Assembly: GCF_029952955.1 (NCBI RefSeq) | Contig: NZ_JASATX010000002.1 | Coordinates: 431,316 to 495,315 of the forward strand | DNA length: 64,000 bases | Direction of reading: 5' to 3' | Origin: Ruicaihuangia caeni | GTDB lineage: Bacteria; Actinomycetota; Actinomycetes; Actinomycetales; Microbacteriaceae | Shown: in pieces, positions 43,207-52,700 of the stretch | How positions within the stretch are numbered: the first letter of the stretch is position 1 | Layout: each line of letters starts with the position of its first letter | Translations under genes and position numbers: made by a program | Notes under the pieces: model-generated | Seen by the model: the letters and a program-made list of their open reading frames with translations, nothing else | Told to the model about the DNA's origin: nothing | Database searches by the model: none

Positions 43207-46188
43207 ATGCATCACGCGCGCGATTGGGATGAATTGACCACAGTGTTCGACTTCTTCGAGGGCCGCACGCTCGTACGCCCAGACGTCTCCAGGGCCGAGG
43301 CTGAGCTGATCGCCGCCGAGCTCTTCGGAGTCTCCGGTGAGGCACGGGAGCTCGGTAGCAATCAGGACCGCAACTTCAAGATCGATAGCCCCGGGCCCCA
43401 GGGCGTCATCAGCGTGCTGCTGAAGTTCGACAATAGTGCGTTCTCGGAACAGGAGATTCGAGCGCAACACCAGGTGTTGCAGCGGCTCGCCGAGCGAGGC
43501 ATGAAGGTGCCGGTTCCGGTCGCGAGTCGCACGGGCGACACCGTCTGCGCGTGGACCACTGAAGACGGCCGCGAATTGCGAGTACGCATGCTCACCTTCA
43601 TCGAGGGCGCATCACTCGTCGATCAGGGGTATCTCTCGCGCGCGGTCATCGAGCGGCTCGGAGCGCTCTCTGGCACGGTAGTGCACGAGCTCGCCGGCCA
43701 CCGCGACGAAGCGCTCGAGCGCACGCTGCAGTGGGACCTCCGAAACGCCACTCGGGTCATCGAGCGCTTGCTTCCCGATGTGGCGGACCCCCTGCGCCGC
43801 GGCCGCCTCGAGGCGGTCGGCAGCGCGGCATCCGCCCGTCTGGAACTCGTCGCCGATCGGTTGACGGTGCAGGCGATCCACGGAGATCTGACCGACGACA
43901 ACGTGATCGGCACCCGGGATGCCGCGGGCCGCATCGTGCCCGACGGCATCATCGACTTCGGCGACCTCGCCTATGGCTGGCGCGTGGCCGAACTGGCGGT
44001 GACCGTGGCCTCGATCCTGCACCACCGGTCCGACGAGCCCTTGGCGGTCTTCGACGCGGTGCGTGCGTTCGACCGCATCGTGCCGCTGAGCGATGAGGAA
44101 ATCGGCGCGCTCTGGCCGCTCGTGGTGCTGCGCGGCGCCGTGCTGGTTGTCAGCGGCGAGCACCAGGTGCGCCTGGAGGCCTCGAACGAGTACGCGCTCG
44201 AGCGCATGGAGCACGAGTGGACGGTCTTCGAGGCGGCCGCAGGGATCGATTGGGACGAGGCCGAGGCGGCGATCCGTGCGGCGCTTGGTCGTGAGCCGAA
44301 GCATCCGCTCGGAGCGGGGCCGTTCCACCCGATGCTGCCCGCCCTGCACTCCGCGGGTCACCGCATCATCGACCTGAGCGTGACGAGCCCGCTTCTGCAC
44401 GAGGGCAGATGGCGGCAGCCGGATGCCGAGGAGCAGCTGGCTCGCGCTGCGCTCGCCGAGGCGCCTGCCGCCGTGTTCGCCTACGGCCAGCACCGCTTGA
44501 CGCGAAGCGATCGACCGGCGGCCGCAGAGCCCGCCACATTCGCGCTCGTCACGGAGGTGTTCCTGCGGCAGGAAGCCGTGCTCGAGGCTCCGTTCGACGG
44601 AGTGCTCCGAGCGGTCGGGGGCGGTGTCGAGCTGGCCGGTGACGCGGGCGTCGTCCGGATCGAGGGTGACGTCGCTGTCGACGAGACAGCCCTGGCTGAC
44701 TGCGGAGTCACGGTGGCCAAGGGCCAAGGCTTCGGCACGCTGGCTCCAGTGGATGGCCTCGCGCGGGCGACGATCTCGTGGGCGCGCGCCGACGGCATCC
44801 GTGTGCAGGCCTTCGTCGTGCCGAGCAGGGCTGCTGCGTGGGCGCACCTCACGGGCGACCCGGCGGAGCTCCTCGGCATCGACCGGGTGGCAGGGTTCGA
44901 CCCGGTCGCCGAGCATGAGCGCCGGGAGCGCGTGTTCTCGAGTGCCCAGGAGCGCTACTACGAGCGGCCCCCGCAGATCGAGCGCGGGTGGCGCGAATGG
45001 CTGGTCGACACCGACGGCCGGGCGTACCTCGACATGGTGAACAACGTCTCGGGTGTCGGGCATGGGCATCCGCGCCTCGCAGAAGCGGTCAACCGCCAGT
45101 TGCTCACGCTCAACACGAACTCGCGATTCCTCTACCGCTCGCTCGCTGATTTCACCGAGCGACTCCTCGAGCACTCGCCCGACCCGTCGCTCGACACCGT
45201 GCTGCTCGTCAACAGCGGCACTGAGGCGGTCGACTTGGCGATGCGGCTCGCGCAGCTGCACACCGGGCGGCGCGACATCATGGCGATGCGCGAGGCCTAC
45301 CACGGCTGGTCGATGGCGGCGGATGCCGTCTCCACCTCGGCGTACGACAACCCCAACGCGCTGCTGAACCGCCCTGATTGGGTGCACGTGACTGACGTGG
45401 CGAACACGTACCGCGGGAAGTACCGGGGGGCAGACGCCGGGGAGCGCTACCTCGAAGACTTCCGCGCGCAGCTCGCGGAACTCGACGCCTCGGGCGTGCA
45501 GCTCGGAGGGTTCATCTGCGAATCGATCCTGGGCAACGCCGGGGGTGTGCTGCTTCCCGAGGGCTACCTCGACGCCGTGTACCGCGAGATCCGTGCCCGC
45601 GGCGGGGTCTGCATCGCCGACGAGGTTCAGGTGGGGTACGGACGTCTGGGCGACCACTTCTGGGGCGTCCAGCAGCAGGGTGTGGTGCCCGATGTGATCG
45701 CGATCGCCAAGGCGATGGGCAATGCCTACCCCCTGGGCGCCGTGATCACCCGCCGTGAGATCGCGGAGTCGCTTGCCCGCGAGGGGCACTTCTTCTCGTC
45801 GGCCGGAGGCAGCCCGGCGAGCGCCATGGCAGGCCTCGCCGTGCTCGACGTCATGCGCGACGAGGGGCTGCAGCAGAACGCGTCCGAGGTCGGCGCCTAC
45901 CTGATCGGTGAAGTCGAGCGCCTGGCGCGGCACCAGCCGATGATCGGCGCGGTGCATGGCATGGGGCTCTATGTGGGCATCGAGCTCGTGCGCGATCGCG
46001 ACACACTCGAGCCTGCCAAGGAGGAGACCGCGCGCATCTGCGAGCGGCTGCTCGAGCTCGGCGTCATCATGCAGGCCACTTCAGAACGGCAGAACGTGCT
46101 GAAGGTGAAGCCGCCGCTGTGCCTCGACCGCGAGAGCGTCGACCACTTCGTGGCCATGCTCGACCGGGTGCTCACCGAGGGCTGGTAG
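43207..46188 (+). CDS. Three-domain fusion: APH-type kinase, M23-like domain, class III PLP enzyme
   Basis: A 993-residue cytosolic protein. Residues 1-370 are an aminoglycoside/hydroxylysine-kinase-like domain with catalytic HGDLTDDN near 224 and metal-binding IDFGD near 249. About 440-580 is a beta-rich M23-peptidase/biotinyl-like hybrid (VLEAPFDGVLRAVGGGV) without zinc ligands that I can see. From about 595 to the end is a class III PLP enzyme with DEVQVGYGRLG and PLP lysine in AIAKAMGN near 835. Closest functional analogues are hydroxylysine kinase and phosphohydroxylysine/phosphoethanolamine phospholyases, so kinase then phosphate elimination on an amino alcohol is the inferred chemistry. 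The substrate is not known. Confidence 0.85.
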   Translation: MHHARDWDELTTVFDFFEGRTLVRPDVSRAEAELIAAELFGVSGEARELGSNQDRNFKIDSPGPQGVISVLLKFDNSAFSEQEIRAQHQVLQRLAERGMKVPVPVASRTGDTVCAWTTEDGRELRVRMLTFIEGASLVDQGYLSRAVIERLGALSGTVVHELAGHRDEALERTLQWDLRNATRVIERLLPDVADPLRRGRLEAVGSAASARLELVADRLTVQAIHGDLTDDNVIGTRDAAGRIVPDGIIDFGDLAYGWRVAELAVTVASILHHRSDEPLAVFDAVRAFDRIVPLSDEEIGALWPLVVLRGAVLVVSGEHQVRLEASNEYALERMEHEWTVFEAAAGIDWDEAEAAIRAALGREPKHPLGAGPFHPMLPALHSAGHRIIDLSVTSPLLHEGRWRQPDAEEQLARAALAEAPAAVFAYGQHRLTRSDRPAAAEPATFALVTEVFLRQEAVLEAPFDGVLRAVGGGVELAGDAGVVRIEGDVAVDETALADCGVTVAKGQGFGTLAPVDGLARATISWARADGIRVQAFVVPSRAAAWAHLTGDPAELLGIDRVAGFDPVAEHERRERVFSSAQERYYERPPQIERGWREWLVDTDGRAYLDMVNNVSGVGHGHPRLAEAVNRQLLTLNTNSRFLYRSLADFTERLLEHSPDPSLDTVLLVNSGTEAVDLAMRLAQLHTGRRDIMAMREAYHGWSMAADAVSTSAYDNPNALLNRPDWVHVTDVANTYRGKYRGADAGERYLEDFRAQLAELDASGVQLGGFICESILGNAGGVLLPEGYLDAVYREIRARGGVCIADEVQVGYGRLGDHFWGVQQQGVVPDVIAIAKAMGNAYPLGAVITRREIAESLAREGHFFSSAGGSPASAMAGLAVLDVMRDEGLQQNASEVGAYLIGEVERLARHQPMIGAVHGMGLYVGIELVRDRDTLEPAKEETARICERLLELGVIMQATSERQNVLKVKPPLCLDRESVDHFVAMLDRVLTEGW

Positions 46189-46256
46189 ATCGCGCGATCC
46201 TGGCGTGGGCTGCGCTCGGATTGGTAGGCCAACCGTCTCGGCGCTGCATAAACATC

Positions 46257-46312
46257 ACGATTTGCGTATTTGTCGCTACGAATCGTCATCGAATGTCTCG
46301 AAATGGTACTGT
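46257..46312 (+). promoter_or_regulatory. Promoter and operator of dctP
   Basis: ACGATT (46257-46262) and AATCGT (46281-46286) form an inverted repeat in an AT-rich stretch; TCATCGAA follows at 46287, and TACTGT at 46307-46312 is the best -10. A shared regulator with the fusion gene promoter is plausible. Confidence 0.45.
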
Positions 46313-46376
46313 TCAGTAATCACAGCCTGTCCCGCGCCGCGTCCATCGGCCGGGCAATCCACCCACAGGAGAATCA

Positions 46377-47396
46377 ATGAAGATGATGAAGCGCGCCGCT
46401 GTCGCGGTCTCGCTGGTCGCGGCGGGCGGTCTGCTCGCCGGATGTGCAGCGGGGTCGCCGAGCGGCAACGGTGACGGCGACGCAGCGGAGAGCATGACCA
46501 TCCGCGTCTCGCACGTCGAGCCCTCCGACAGCATCACGCACAAGGCCCTCGAGGAGGTCGCGGAGCGCGTTTCAGAGCGGACCGACGGCAACCTCGTGCT
46601 CGAGATCTACCCCGACGGACAGCTCGGCACGACGACCGACATCCTGGAGCAGTCGGCTTCGGGCGAGACCATCATCGGCTACGTGGATGCCGCCTCGCTC
46701 GCCGCCCTCGGCGCGAAGCAGATGGACATCCTCGGCGGTCCGTTCCTCTTCGAGAGCACCGAGCAGGCGCAGACCTTCCACGAGTCCGACATGTTCGCGG
46801 GCATGGTGGATGAGCTCGCCGAGAACGCCGACGTGCGCGTGCTGGCGCTCAACTACTTCCTCGGCACTCGCAACATCCTCGGCGCCGACGGCTACCCCGA
46901 GCCCAGCGACCTCGAGGGCGTCAAGCTGCGCACGCCGCCGATCGAGACCTGGACCCGCACGTTCGAGCTCGTGGGCGCAGTGCCGACCACGGTCGAGTAC
47001 ACCGAGGCATACAGTGCGCTTGAGCAGGGCGTCGTGAGCGCCGCGGAGAGCGACATCAACTCGTTCCCCTCGACCAAGTGGTACGAGGCCGTCAAGCACC
47101 TCACCCTGACGCACCACTTCCAGCTCTTCCTCGGCTTCGCCATGAACGAGCAGGCGTTCCAGGACCTTTCTGACGAGTACCGCCAGGTGCTCATCGAGGA
47201 GTTCAGCCAGGGCGGCATCGACAGCACCCAGGTGAACATCGACAACGAGGCCGCGAGCATCGCCCTCCTCGAGGAGAACGGCGTGACCGTGCACGAGGCG
47301 AACCTCGCTGCGTACCGCGACGCGACCGCACCGTTCTACGACGGCTACGAAGCGGGCTTCCTCGAGAAGGTCCGCGAAGCCGCCGGCATGAAGTAG
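46377..47396 (+). CDS. dctP: TRAP transporter substrate-binding lipoprotein (DctP-like)
   Basis: A 339-residue lipoprotein with lipobox LLAGC (Cys23). The mature protein has the DctP fold, including the conserved arginine in LEGVKLRTPPIETWTRTFE that binds the substrate carboxylate, and EAYSALEQGVVSAAESD. It should capture the solute for DctQM. AGGAGA precedes the ATG. It lies 188 bp after the fusion gene with its own promoter, and a terminator follows at 47424. Confidence 0.93.
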   Translation: MKMMKRAAVAVSLVAAGGLLAGCAAGSPSGNGDGDAAESMTIRVSHVEPSDSITHKALEEVAERVSERTDGNLVLEIYPDGQLGTTTDILEQSASGETIIGYVDAASLAALGAKQMDILGGPFLFESTEQAQTFHESDMFAGMVDELAENADVRVLALNYFLGTRNILGADGYPEPSDLEGVKLRTPPIETWTRTFELVGAVPTTVEYTEAYSALEQGVVSAAESDINSFPSTKWYEAVKHLTLTHHFQLFLGFAMNEQAFQDLSDEYRQVLIEEFSQGGIDSTQVNIDNEAASIALLEENGVTVHEANLAAYRDATAPFYDGYEAGFLEKVREAAGMK

Positions 47397-47423
47397 ACCT
47401 TCGGGAGACATCCCTCAGGTCAA

Positions 47424-47457
47424 GGGCACCCGGTGGTCATTCCGCCGGGTGCCCTTT
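47424..47457 (+). terminator. Intrinsic terminator of dctP
   Basis: GGGCACCCGG (47424-47433) pairs exactly with CCGGGTGCCC (47445-47454) over an 11-nt loop, followed by TTT. It starts 28 nt after the dctP stop. Confidence 0.88.
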
Positions 47458-47494
47458 CCATCTGCACACCTCCTCGCAATACAGTCGGAGCATC

Positions 47495-47521
47495 ATGAAC
47501 CGCTTCCTCACGTTCGGCTAG
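47495..47521 (+). CDS. Possible 8-codon upstream peptide (MNRFLTFG)
   Basis: A minimal frame follows TACAGT (47480-47485) by 9 nt, so it would sit at the very 5' end of the oxidoreductase message. The 113 bp between its stop and the next gene are GC-rich and can fold. It could be a leader peptide that couples translation to expression of the downstream gene, or chance. There is no codon-specific run that would point to a sensed amino acid. Confidence 0.3.
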   Translation: MNRFLTFG

Positions 47522-47634
47522 CGCAGCCGGCGTATCCGCCCGCCCCCGTCGACGGGTGCCACGGATCCGCCGGGACGACCGCCGCGCTGTGCCGCGGCAT
47601 CCGAACGCATCGATGAGTGAAAGACGAGAAATTC

Positions 47635-49041
47635 ATGACTGATCTGACTGCCCGCCCCCGAGTGAACGGCGATGTGTCGTTCTGGTTCGCCGAGACCGCA
47701 CCGGGCGCTCGCCGTGAGAGGCTGGATCGCGACTTGCAAGCCGACGTCGTCTTCGTCGGCGCCGGGTACACGAGCCTCTGGGGTGCGTACTACCTCAAGC
47801 AGGCGAAGCCCGAGCTCGACATCGTGATCCTCGAGCGGGAGACCGCAGGGTTCGGGGCTTCGAGCCGCAACGGCGGCTGGTTGTCGTACGGTCTTCCGGG
47901 TCAGGCGAGCCGCTACGCGAAGAGCCACGGCAAGCAGAGCGTCGTCGACTTCCAGCGCGAGATCTTCGGGACCATCGACGAGGTGCTTCGTGTGGCCGCT
48001 GTCGAGGGGATCGACGCCGATCTCGCGAAGGACGGTGAGATCGCGATCGCGACGAACGCGGCTCAGCGTGCGCGGCTTCGCGCGGAGTTCGAAGGAGCGG
48101 CCGAGTGGGGCTTCGGGGCCGACGACCTGCGCTGGGTCGAAGGTCGCGAACTCGACGACTTCGCCCGGCTCGAGGGCGGCACAGCCGGCCTCTGGTCGCC
48201 GCACTGCGCTCGCGTGCAACCCGCGAAGCTCGCGCGCGGCCTCGCGGACGCCGTCGAACGCATGGGTGTGCGCATCTACGAGAACACCGGTGTGAGCGAG
48301 ATCCGGCCGCGCGAGGCCGTGACGGTCGACGGTCACACGGTGCGCGCCGACTACATCGTGCGCGGCACCGAGGGCTTCACGCCGTCGCTCAAGGGTCAGA
48401 AGCGCGACTGGCTGCCGAAGCTCAGCAGCATGATCGTGACCGAGCCGCTCGGAGACCGCGTCATCGACGAGATCTTCTGGTCGAGCAGCGTCATGGTGCG
48501 CGATGCCGCCCACTTCTTCTGCTACATCCACAAGACCGCGGAGAACCGCATCGCGCTGGGCGGTCCGGGCGTTCCCTACCTCTGGGGTTCACGGACCGAC
48601 GACCACGGCAAGACGGCGGAGCGCTCAGTGCGCGAACTGCACCAGGCGCTGCTTCGGCTGTTCCCGATGCTCGCCGACGCGCGCATCGACCACACGTGGA
48701 CAGGAGTGCTCGGCATCCCGCGCGACTGGTCGGCGACGGTGTCGGTCGATCATGAGCAGGGTGTTGCAGTCGCCGGCGGGTACGTCGGAGATGGCGTGAG
48801 CAGCACGAACCTCGCGGGTCGCACGCTTCGCGACTTGATCCTGCGCGAAGACACAGAGCTGACGCGGATGCCGTGGGTGAACAAGCGCATCCGCAAGTGG
48901 GAGCCCGAGCCGCTTCGCTGGGTGGCGCTGAACGGCATGTACAGCATCTACTCGCTGGCCGATCGGCTCGAGGCCCGCAGCGACTCCGCTCGCACGTCGT
49001 TCCTGGCGACCGCCGCGAACATCGTGACCGGCCGGCACTAG
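47635..49041 (+). CDS. DAO-family FAD-dependent amine/amino-acid oxidoreductase
   Basis: A 468-residue flavoprotein. The dinucleotide fold VVFVGAGYTSLWGAYYL begins near residue 36, followed by the ERE FAD-ribose motif and FGASSRNGGW, typical of gamma-glutamylputrescine oxidase and sarcosine-oxidase relatives. GVLGIPRDWSATVS and GGYVGDGVSSTNLAG form the C-terminal FAD contact. It probably oxidises a primary or secondary amine. ATG 47635 is preferred; GTG 47617 is in frame. Position after dctP suggests it works on the imported solute or a product of it. Confidence 0.85.
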   Translation: MTDLTARPRVNGDVSFWFAETAPGARRERLDRDLQADVVFVGAGYTSLWGAYYLKQAKPELDIVILERETAGFGASSRNGGWLSYGLPGQASRYAKSHGKQSVVDFQREIFGTIDEVLRVAAVEGIDADLAKDGEIAIATNAAQRARLRAEFEGAAEWGFGADDLRWVEGRELDDFARLEGGTAGLWSPHCARVQPAKLARGLADAVERMGVRIYENTGVSEIRPREAVTVDGHTVRADYIVRGTEGFTPSLKGQKRDWLPKLSSMIVTEPLGDRVIDEIFWSSSVMVRDAAHFFCYIHKTAENRIALGGPGVPYLWGSRTDDHGKTAERSVRELHQALLRLFPMLADARIDHTWTGVLGIPRDWSATVSVDHEQGVAVAGGYVGDGVSSTNLAGRTLRDLILREDTELTRMPWVNKRIRKWEPEPLRWVALNGMYSIYSLADRLEARSDSARTSFLATAANIVTGRH

Positions 49042-49062
49042 GCCGCGCCGCGCTTGTACGGG

Positions 49063-49094
49063 AGGCCCGGGTCGTTCACGCGACCCGGGCCTTT
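49063..49094 (+). terminator. Intrinsic terminator of the oxidoreductase gene
   Basis: AGGCCCGGGTCG (49063-49074) pairs perfectly with CGACCCGGGCCT (49081-49092) over a 6-nt loop and runs into TTT. It is 22 nt after the stop. Confidence 0.9.
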
Positions 49095-49171
49095 CCAGTT
49101 GGTCTGCTCTCTGGCCCGCCGGGCCACGCGCGCACGCCCGCCCGCCCGACTAAGCGCTTGCGCCAGCTGCG

Positions 49172-49205
49172 GACGGTTGCGCCGCATGCTCCTGGCGCAA
49201 CCGTC
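49172..49205. repeat. Perfect 12-bp inverted repeat
   Basis: GACGGTTGCGCC (49172-49183) and GGCGCAACCGTC (49194-49205) enclose 10 nt. Flanking TTGCGCCAG and CTGGCGCAA allow alternative pairing with the same arms. Confidence 0.9.
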
Positions 49206-49308
49206 TCCGAGTGGCGCAGACGTGGGTGCGGACGCGCGGATGCATGGGCGGCGACGGATGCCGGCGGGCAACCGCGCTCGGTCTGGCAGGCGCGCGCGCC
49301 ACTTCCGC

Positions 49309-49578
49309 GTGTCCGCGCCACGTCCTGGTGGCGCGGAAGCGATCAAGTGGGGCGCACATCGGGCCTCGGGGCTGATTTCGGGCGGCGCGGGTGTTTGGAG
49401 GGGCGGTGGGCCGCAAGGTAGGTGGCGACGCGGGCCACGGCGGATGCCGTGGCGCCCACCGGCACACCCAAGCGCCCTGCCCGCGAGCTAAGCGTGTCCG
49501 CGCCCTGGTGGCGCGGAAGCGATCAAGTGGCGCGCACATCAGGCCTCGGGGCGGATTTCGGGCGGCGCGGATGTCTGG
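49309..49578. repeat. About 85-90-bp direct repeat, two copies
   Basis: Copy 1 is 49309-49398 and copy 2 is 49494-49578. Both begin GTGTCCGCGCC, share GGTGGCGCGGAAGCGATCAA and end near GGCGGCGCGG; copy 1 has a few extra bases and about ten substitutions. Each copy contains an internal CCGCGCC/GGCGCGG hairpin. Confidence 0.88.
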
Positions 49579-49709
49579 CCGGGCGGCTGCCTGCGGGGCG
49601 GGCGTCTCGCAGGGCGGGTTTCTGTCGTCGCGGATGCGCGGCGCGGCGCGGCGCATGCCCGGCGGGGCGGAGGCCTCGACGAGAGCTGAGAGTGCGGCGG
49701 TGGTCGCCG

Positions 49710-52700
49710 CTACGGCTTCGCGAGGGCGGCGGCGAGCACTTGCGCGAGGTGCTCCCCGTCGCGGTCGGCGAGCTGATCGGCCTGCGTGCGGCACGAGAAG
49801 CCGTCGGCGAGCAGCCGGGCCCCGGCGTCCGACCGCAGTGCTGGCAGCATCGCGTTCTCGGCGACCTTCACCGACACGTCGTAGTGCCCCTGCTCCATGC
49901 CGAAGTTGCCTGCGAGCCCGCAGCATCCGGCGAGCTCGGTCACCTCGGCGCCGAGCGAGGCGAGCAGCCCGCGATCCGTCGCGTACCCCATCACGGCGTG
50001 GTGGTGGCAGTGCGGCTGCACGACGAAGCGCTCGCCCTCCAGCGACGGAGGCTGCCACGCGGGCTCCTGCTTCGCGCGCTCCGCGAGCAGCTCGGCGAGG
50101 GTGACCGTCGCCTTCGCGACGCTGCGCGCTCGCTCGTCGCCCGGCAGCAGCTCAAGCAGGTCGGAGCGCAGCACCGCGGTGCACGAGGGCTCGAGCCCGA
50201 GGATCGGCATGCCGGCATCCGCGTACGGGTGCAGTTCCTTGACCAGCGCGGTCAGCTTGCGACGCGCTGCGTCGAGCTGTCCGGTCGTGATCCAGGTGAG
50301 TCCGCAGCAGACGGATGCCTGCGGCAGCACCGGGTCGTACCCCGCGTCGCGCAGCACCGCGACCGCAGACTCGGCGATCGCCGGCGAGAAGCAGTCGGAG
50401 AACGAGTCGACCCAGAGCAGCACCTTTCGGCCGGTCGCGACGCCCCCGTCGGCGGCACCCGCCGCAGCAGCACCCGCCGCCACGGCACTCGCCGCCACGG
50501 CACCCGCCGCCACGACACTCGCCGCAGCGGCGCCCGGCGACCCGCCCCCCGCGAGGCGAGCGGTGTCGCCCCAGGCGGCCGCCCCGGCATCCGCCCTCAG
50601 CTCCTTAGCCCGGCTGGTGAAGCGCCCGCCGGCGAACTTCGGGATCGACCGGCGCGTGTCCATGCCGCCGAGCTTGAGCACGAGCTTCTGGATGGGGCGC
50701 GGCGACAGCACCGCGTTCACCAGCGGAGCGATCGGCGCGACGAGGCGTGCCCAGCGCGGCAGCCAGCCGAGCACATAGTGCGTGATCGGGCGGATGCGGC
50801 CCTTGAACTTGTTGTGCAGCACTTCCGACTTGTAGGCGGCCATGTCGACACCGGCCGGGCAGTCGCTCGAGCAGGCCTTGCACGAGAGGCAGAGCTCAAG
50901 CGCGTCGCGCACCTCTTCGGAGCGCCAGGCGTCCTTGACGAAGCTGCCGTTGACCATCTCCTGCAGCACGCGCGCGCGGCCGCGGGTGGAGTCCTTCTCG
51001 TCCGCGGTCGCGATGTACGAGGGGCACATGAACCCGCCGGCCGCCGTGTTGTCGACCCGGCACTTGCCGACCCCGACGCAGCGGTGCACCGCGTTCGTGA
51101 ACGACCCCTTGTCGTGCCCGTAGGCGAACCCGTTGACCCGGGCGATATTGAGCGCGGCCGGCCGCCGAAGGTCGGCGTCGAGCGGATGCGGATCGACCAG
51201 CACGCCAGGGTTCAGCACGTTCTCCGGGTCGAAGAGGTGCTTGAACCCCTTGAACGAGGCGATCGCCGCGTCGCTGTACATGTAGGGGAGCAGCTCGCTG
51301 CGAGCCCGCCCGTCGCCGTGCTCGCCCGAGAGCGACCCGCCGTACGACGCGATGAGCTTCGCAGCATCCACCATCATCGCTCGCAGCGTGTCGCCGTTCT
51401 CGTCGAGCGGGATGTCGAGCCGCACGTGGATGCAGCCGTCGCCGAAGTGCCCGTAGGGCATGCCTTCGATTCCGTAGCCCTCGAGCATCGCGTCGAAGTC
51501 GCGCAGGTAGGCGCCGAGCTGCTCGGGCGGCACGGCGGCGTCTTCGAAGCCGGGCCATGCCTGGTTGCCCGACTGGGTGCGCCCGGCGAGCCCGGCCCCA
51601 TCTTCGCGGATGCGCCAGATCGCCCGCTGCGCCTGGCCGGGAGGCAGCAACGCCGAGTCGACCGCTCCGGATGCCGCGACCAGCCGGCGGGCGCGCTGCT
51701 CGGTGTCGCGCTCGTCTTCGCCCGAGAGCTCAACGAGCAGCCAACCCGCCCCATCCGGCAGGGCCTCGACGGCGCCGTCGCCGCGAGCGCGGCGCACCGC
51801 GTCGACCAGGCGGGCATCGAGACCCTCGATGGCACCGGGGGAGTGCTCGAGCAGCACGGGCACGGCATCCGCTGCCTCATACATCGACCGGTAGCCGAGC
51901 ACGACGAGCAGTGGCGCCTTCGGCACGTCGACCAGTCGCACCGTCGCGCCCAGCACGATCGCGCAGGTGCCCTCAGTGCCGACGAGCGCACGCGCGAGGT
52001 TGTGACCGCGCTCCGGAAGCAGGTGCTCGAGCCCATACCCCGACACCTGTCGCTCGAACCGTCCGAGCTCGGTGCGGAACGTGGCGAGGTTCGCGCGGGT
52101 GAACTCCTCGAGCCCTGGAACGACGCCGAGATCGTCGGATGCCGTGAACCGCCGCCCCATGCCGTCGATCACGTCGAGGTCGATCACATTGTCGGAGGTG
52201 CGCCCGAACGAGAGCGAGTGCGCACCGCAGGCGTTGTTGCCGATCATGCCTCCGATCGACGCGCGAGCCCATGTCGACGGGTCTGGGCCGAAGCGGAGGC
52301 CGTGCGGAGCAGCGGCTCTCTGCAGCGCGCCCATGATCACCCCGGGCTCGACACGCGCGGTGCGCGCTATCGGGTCGAGATCCAGGATGCGGTTGAACGC
52401 TCGTGAGGTGTCGAGCACGATGCCGGGGCCGATCGAGTTACCCGCGATCGAGGTGCCGCCGCCGCGCATCGCGAGCGGCGTTGCCGTTTCGCGGGCGATG
52501 GCGAGTGACGCGACGATGTCGTCGGCGGTCTCGGGGAACACCACGACGTCGGGCACGACCCTGTAGTTGGATGCGTCGGTCGAGTACTCCGCGCGGCGGC
52601 GCTTGGCGTCGTCGACCGTGCCGCGCAGTTCGCGCTGCAGGCGAGCGACGAGATCGCGGCGGGCGCCCTCGGCATCCGTTGCGGCCTCGCCCTTCGAAGG

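Larger units (their letters stand above)
49095..49709. other. Repeat-rich GC island without a gene
   Basis: This 615-bp gap between convergent genes holds several palindromes and a long direct repeat, described separately, and very high GC. Open frames in it are Arg/Ala/Gly-rich, differ between frames only by GC skew, and have no recognisable domain or ribosome site. I see no protein gene. Confidence 0.6.

Noticed and set aside
43612-45957. Very long minus-strand open frame opposite the fusion enzyme
   Set aside because: It is the antisense shadow of a GC-rich gene; the translation is His/Arg/Val-rich without domain, and the plus-strand protein has intact motifs throughout.
49422-52406. Plus-strand open frame of nearly 1000 codons opposite the FAD/Fe-S gene
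   Set aside because: Antisense shadow: composition dominated by Arg/Glu/His/Val, no recognisable domain, and the minus-strand protein is clearly real.
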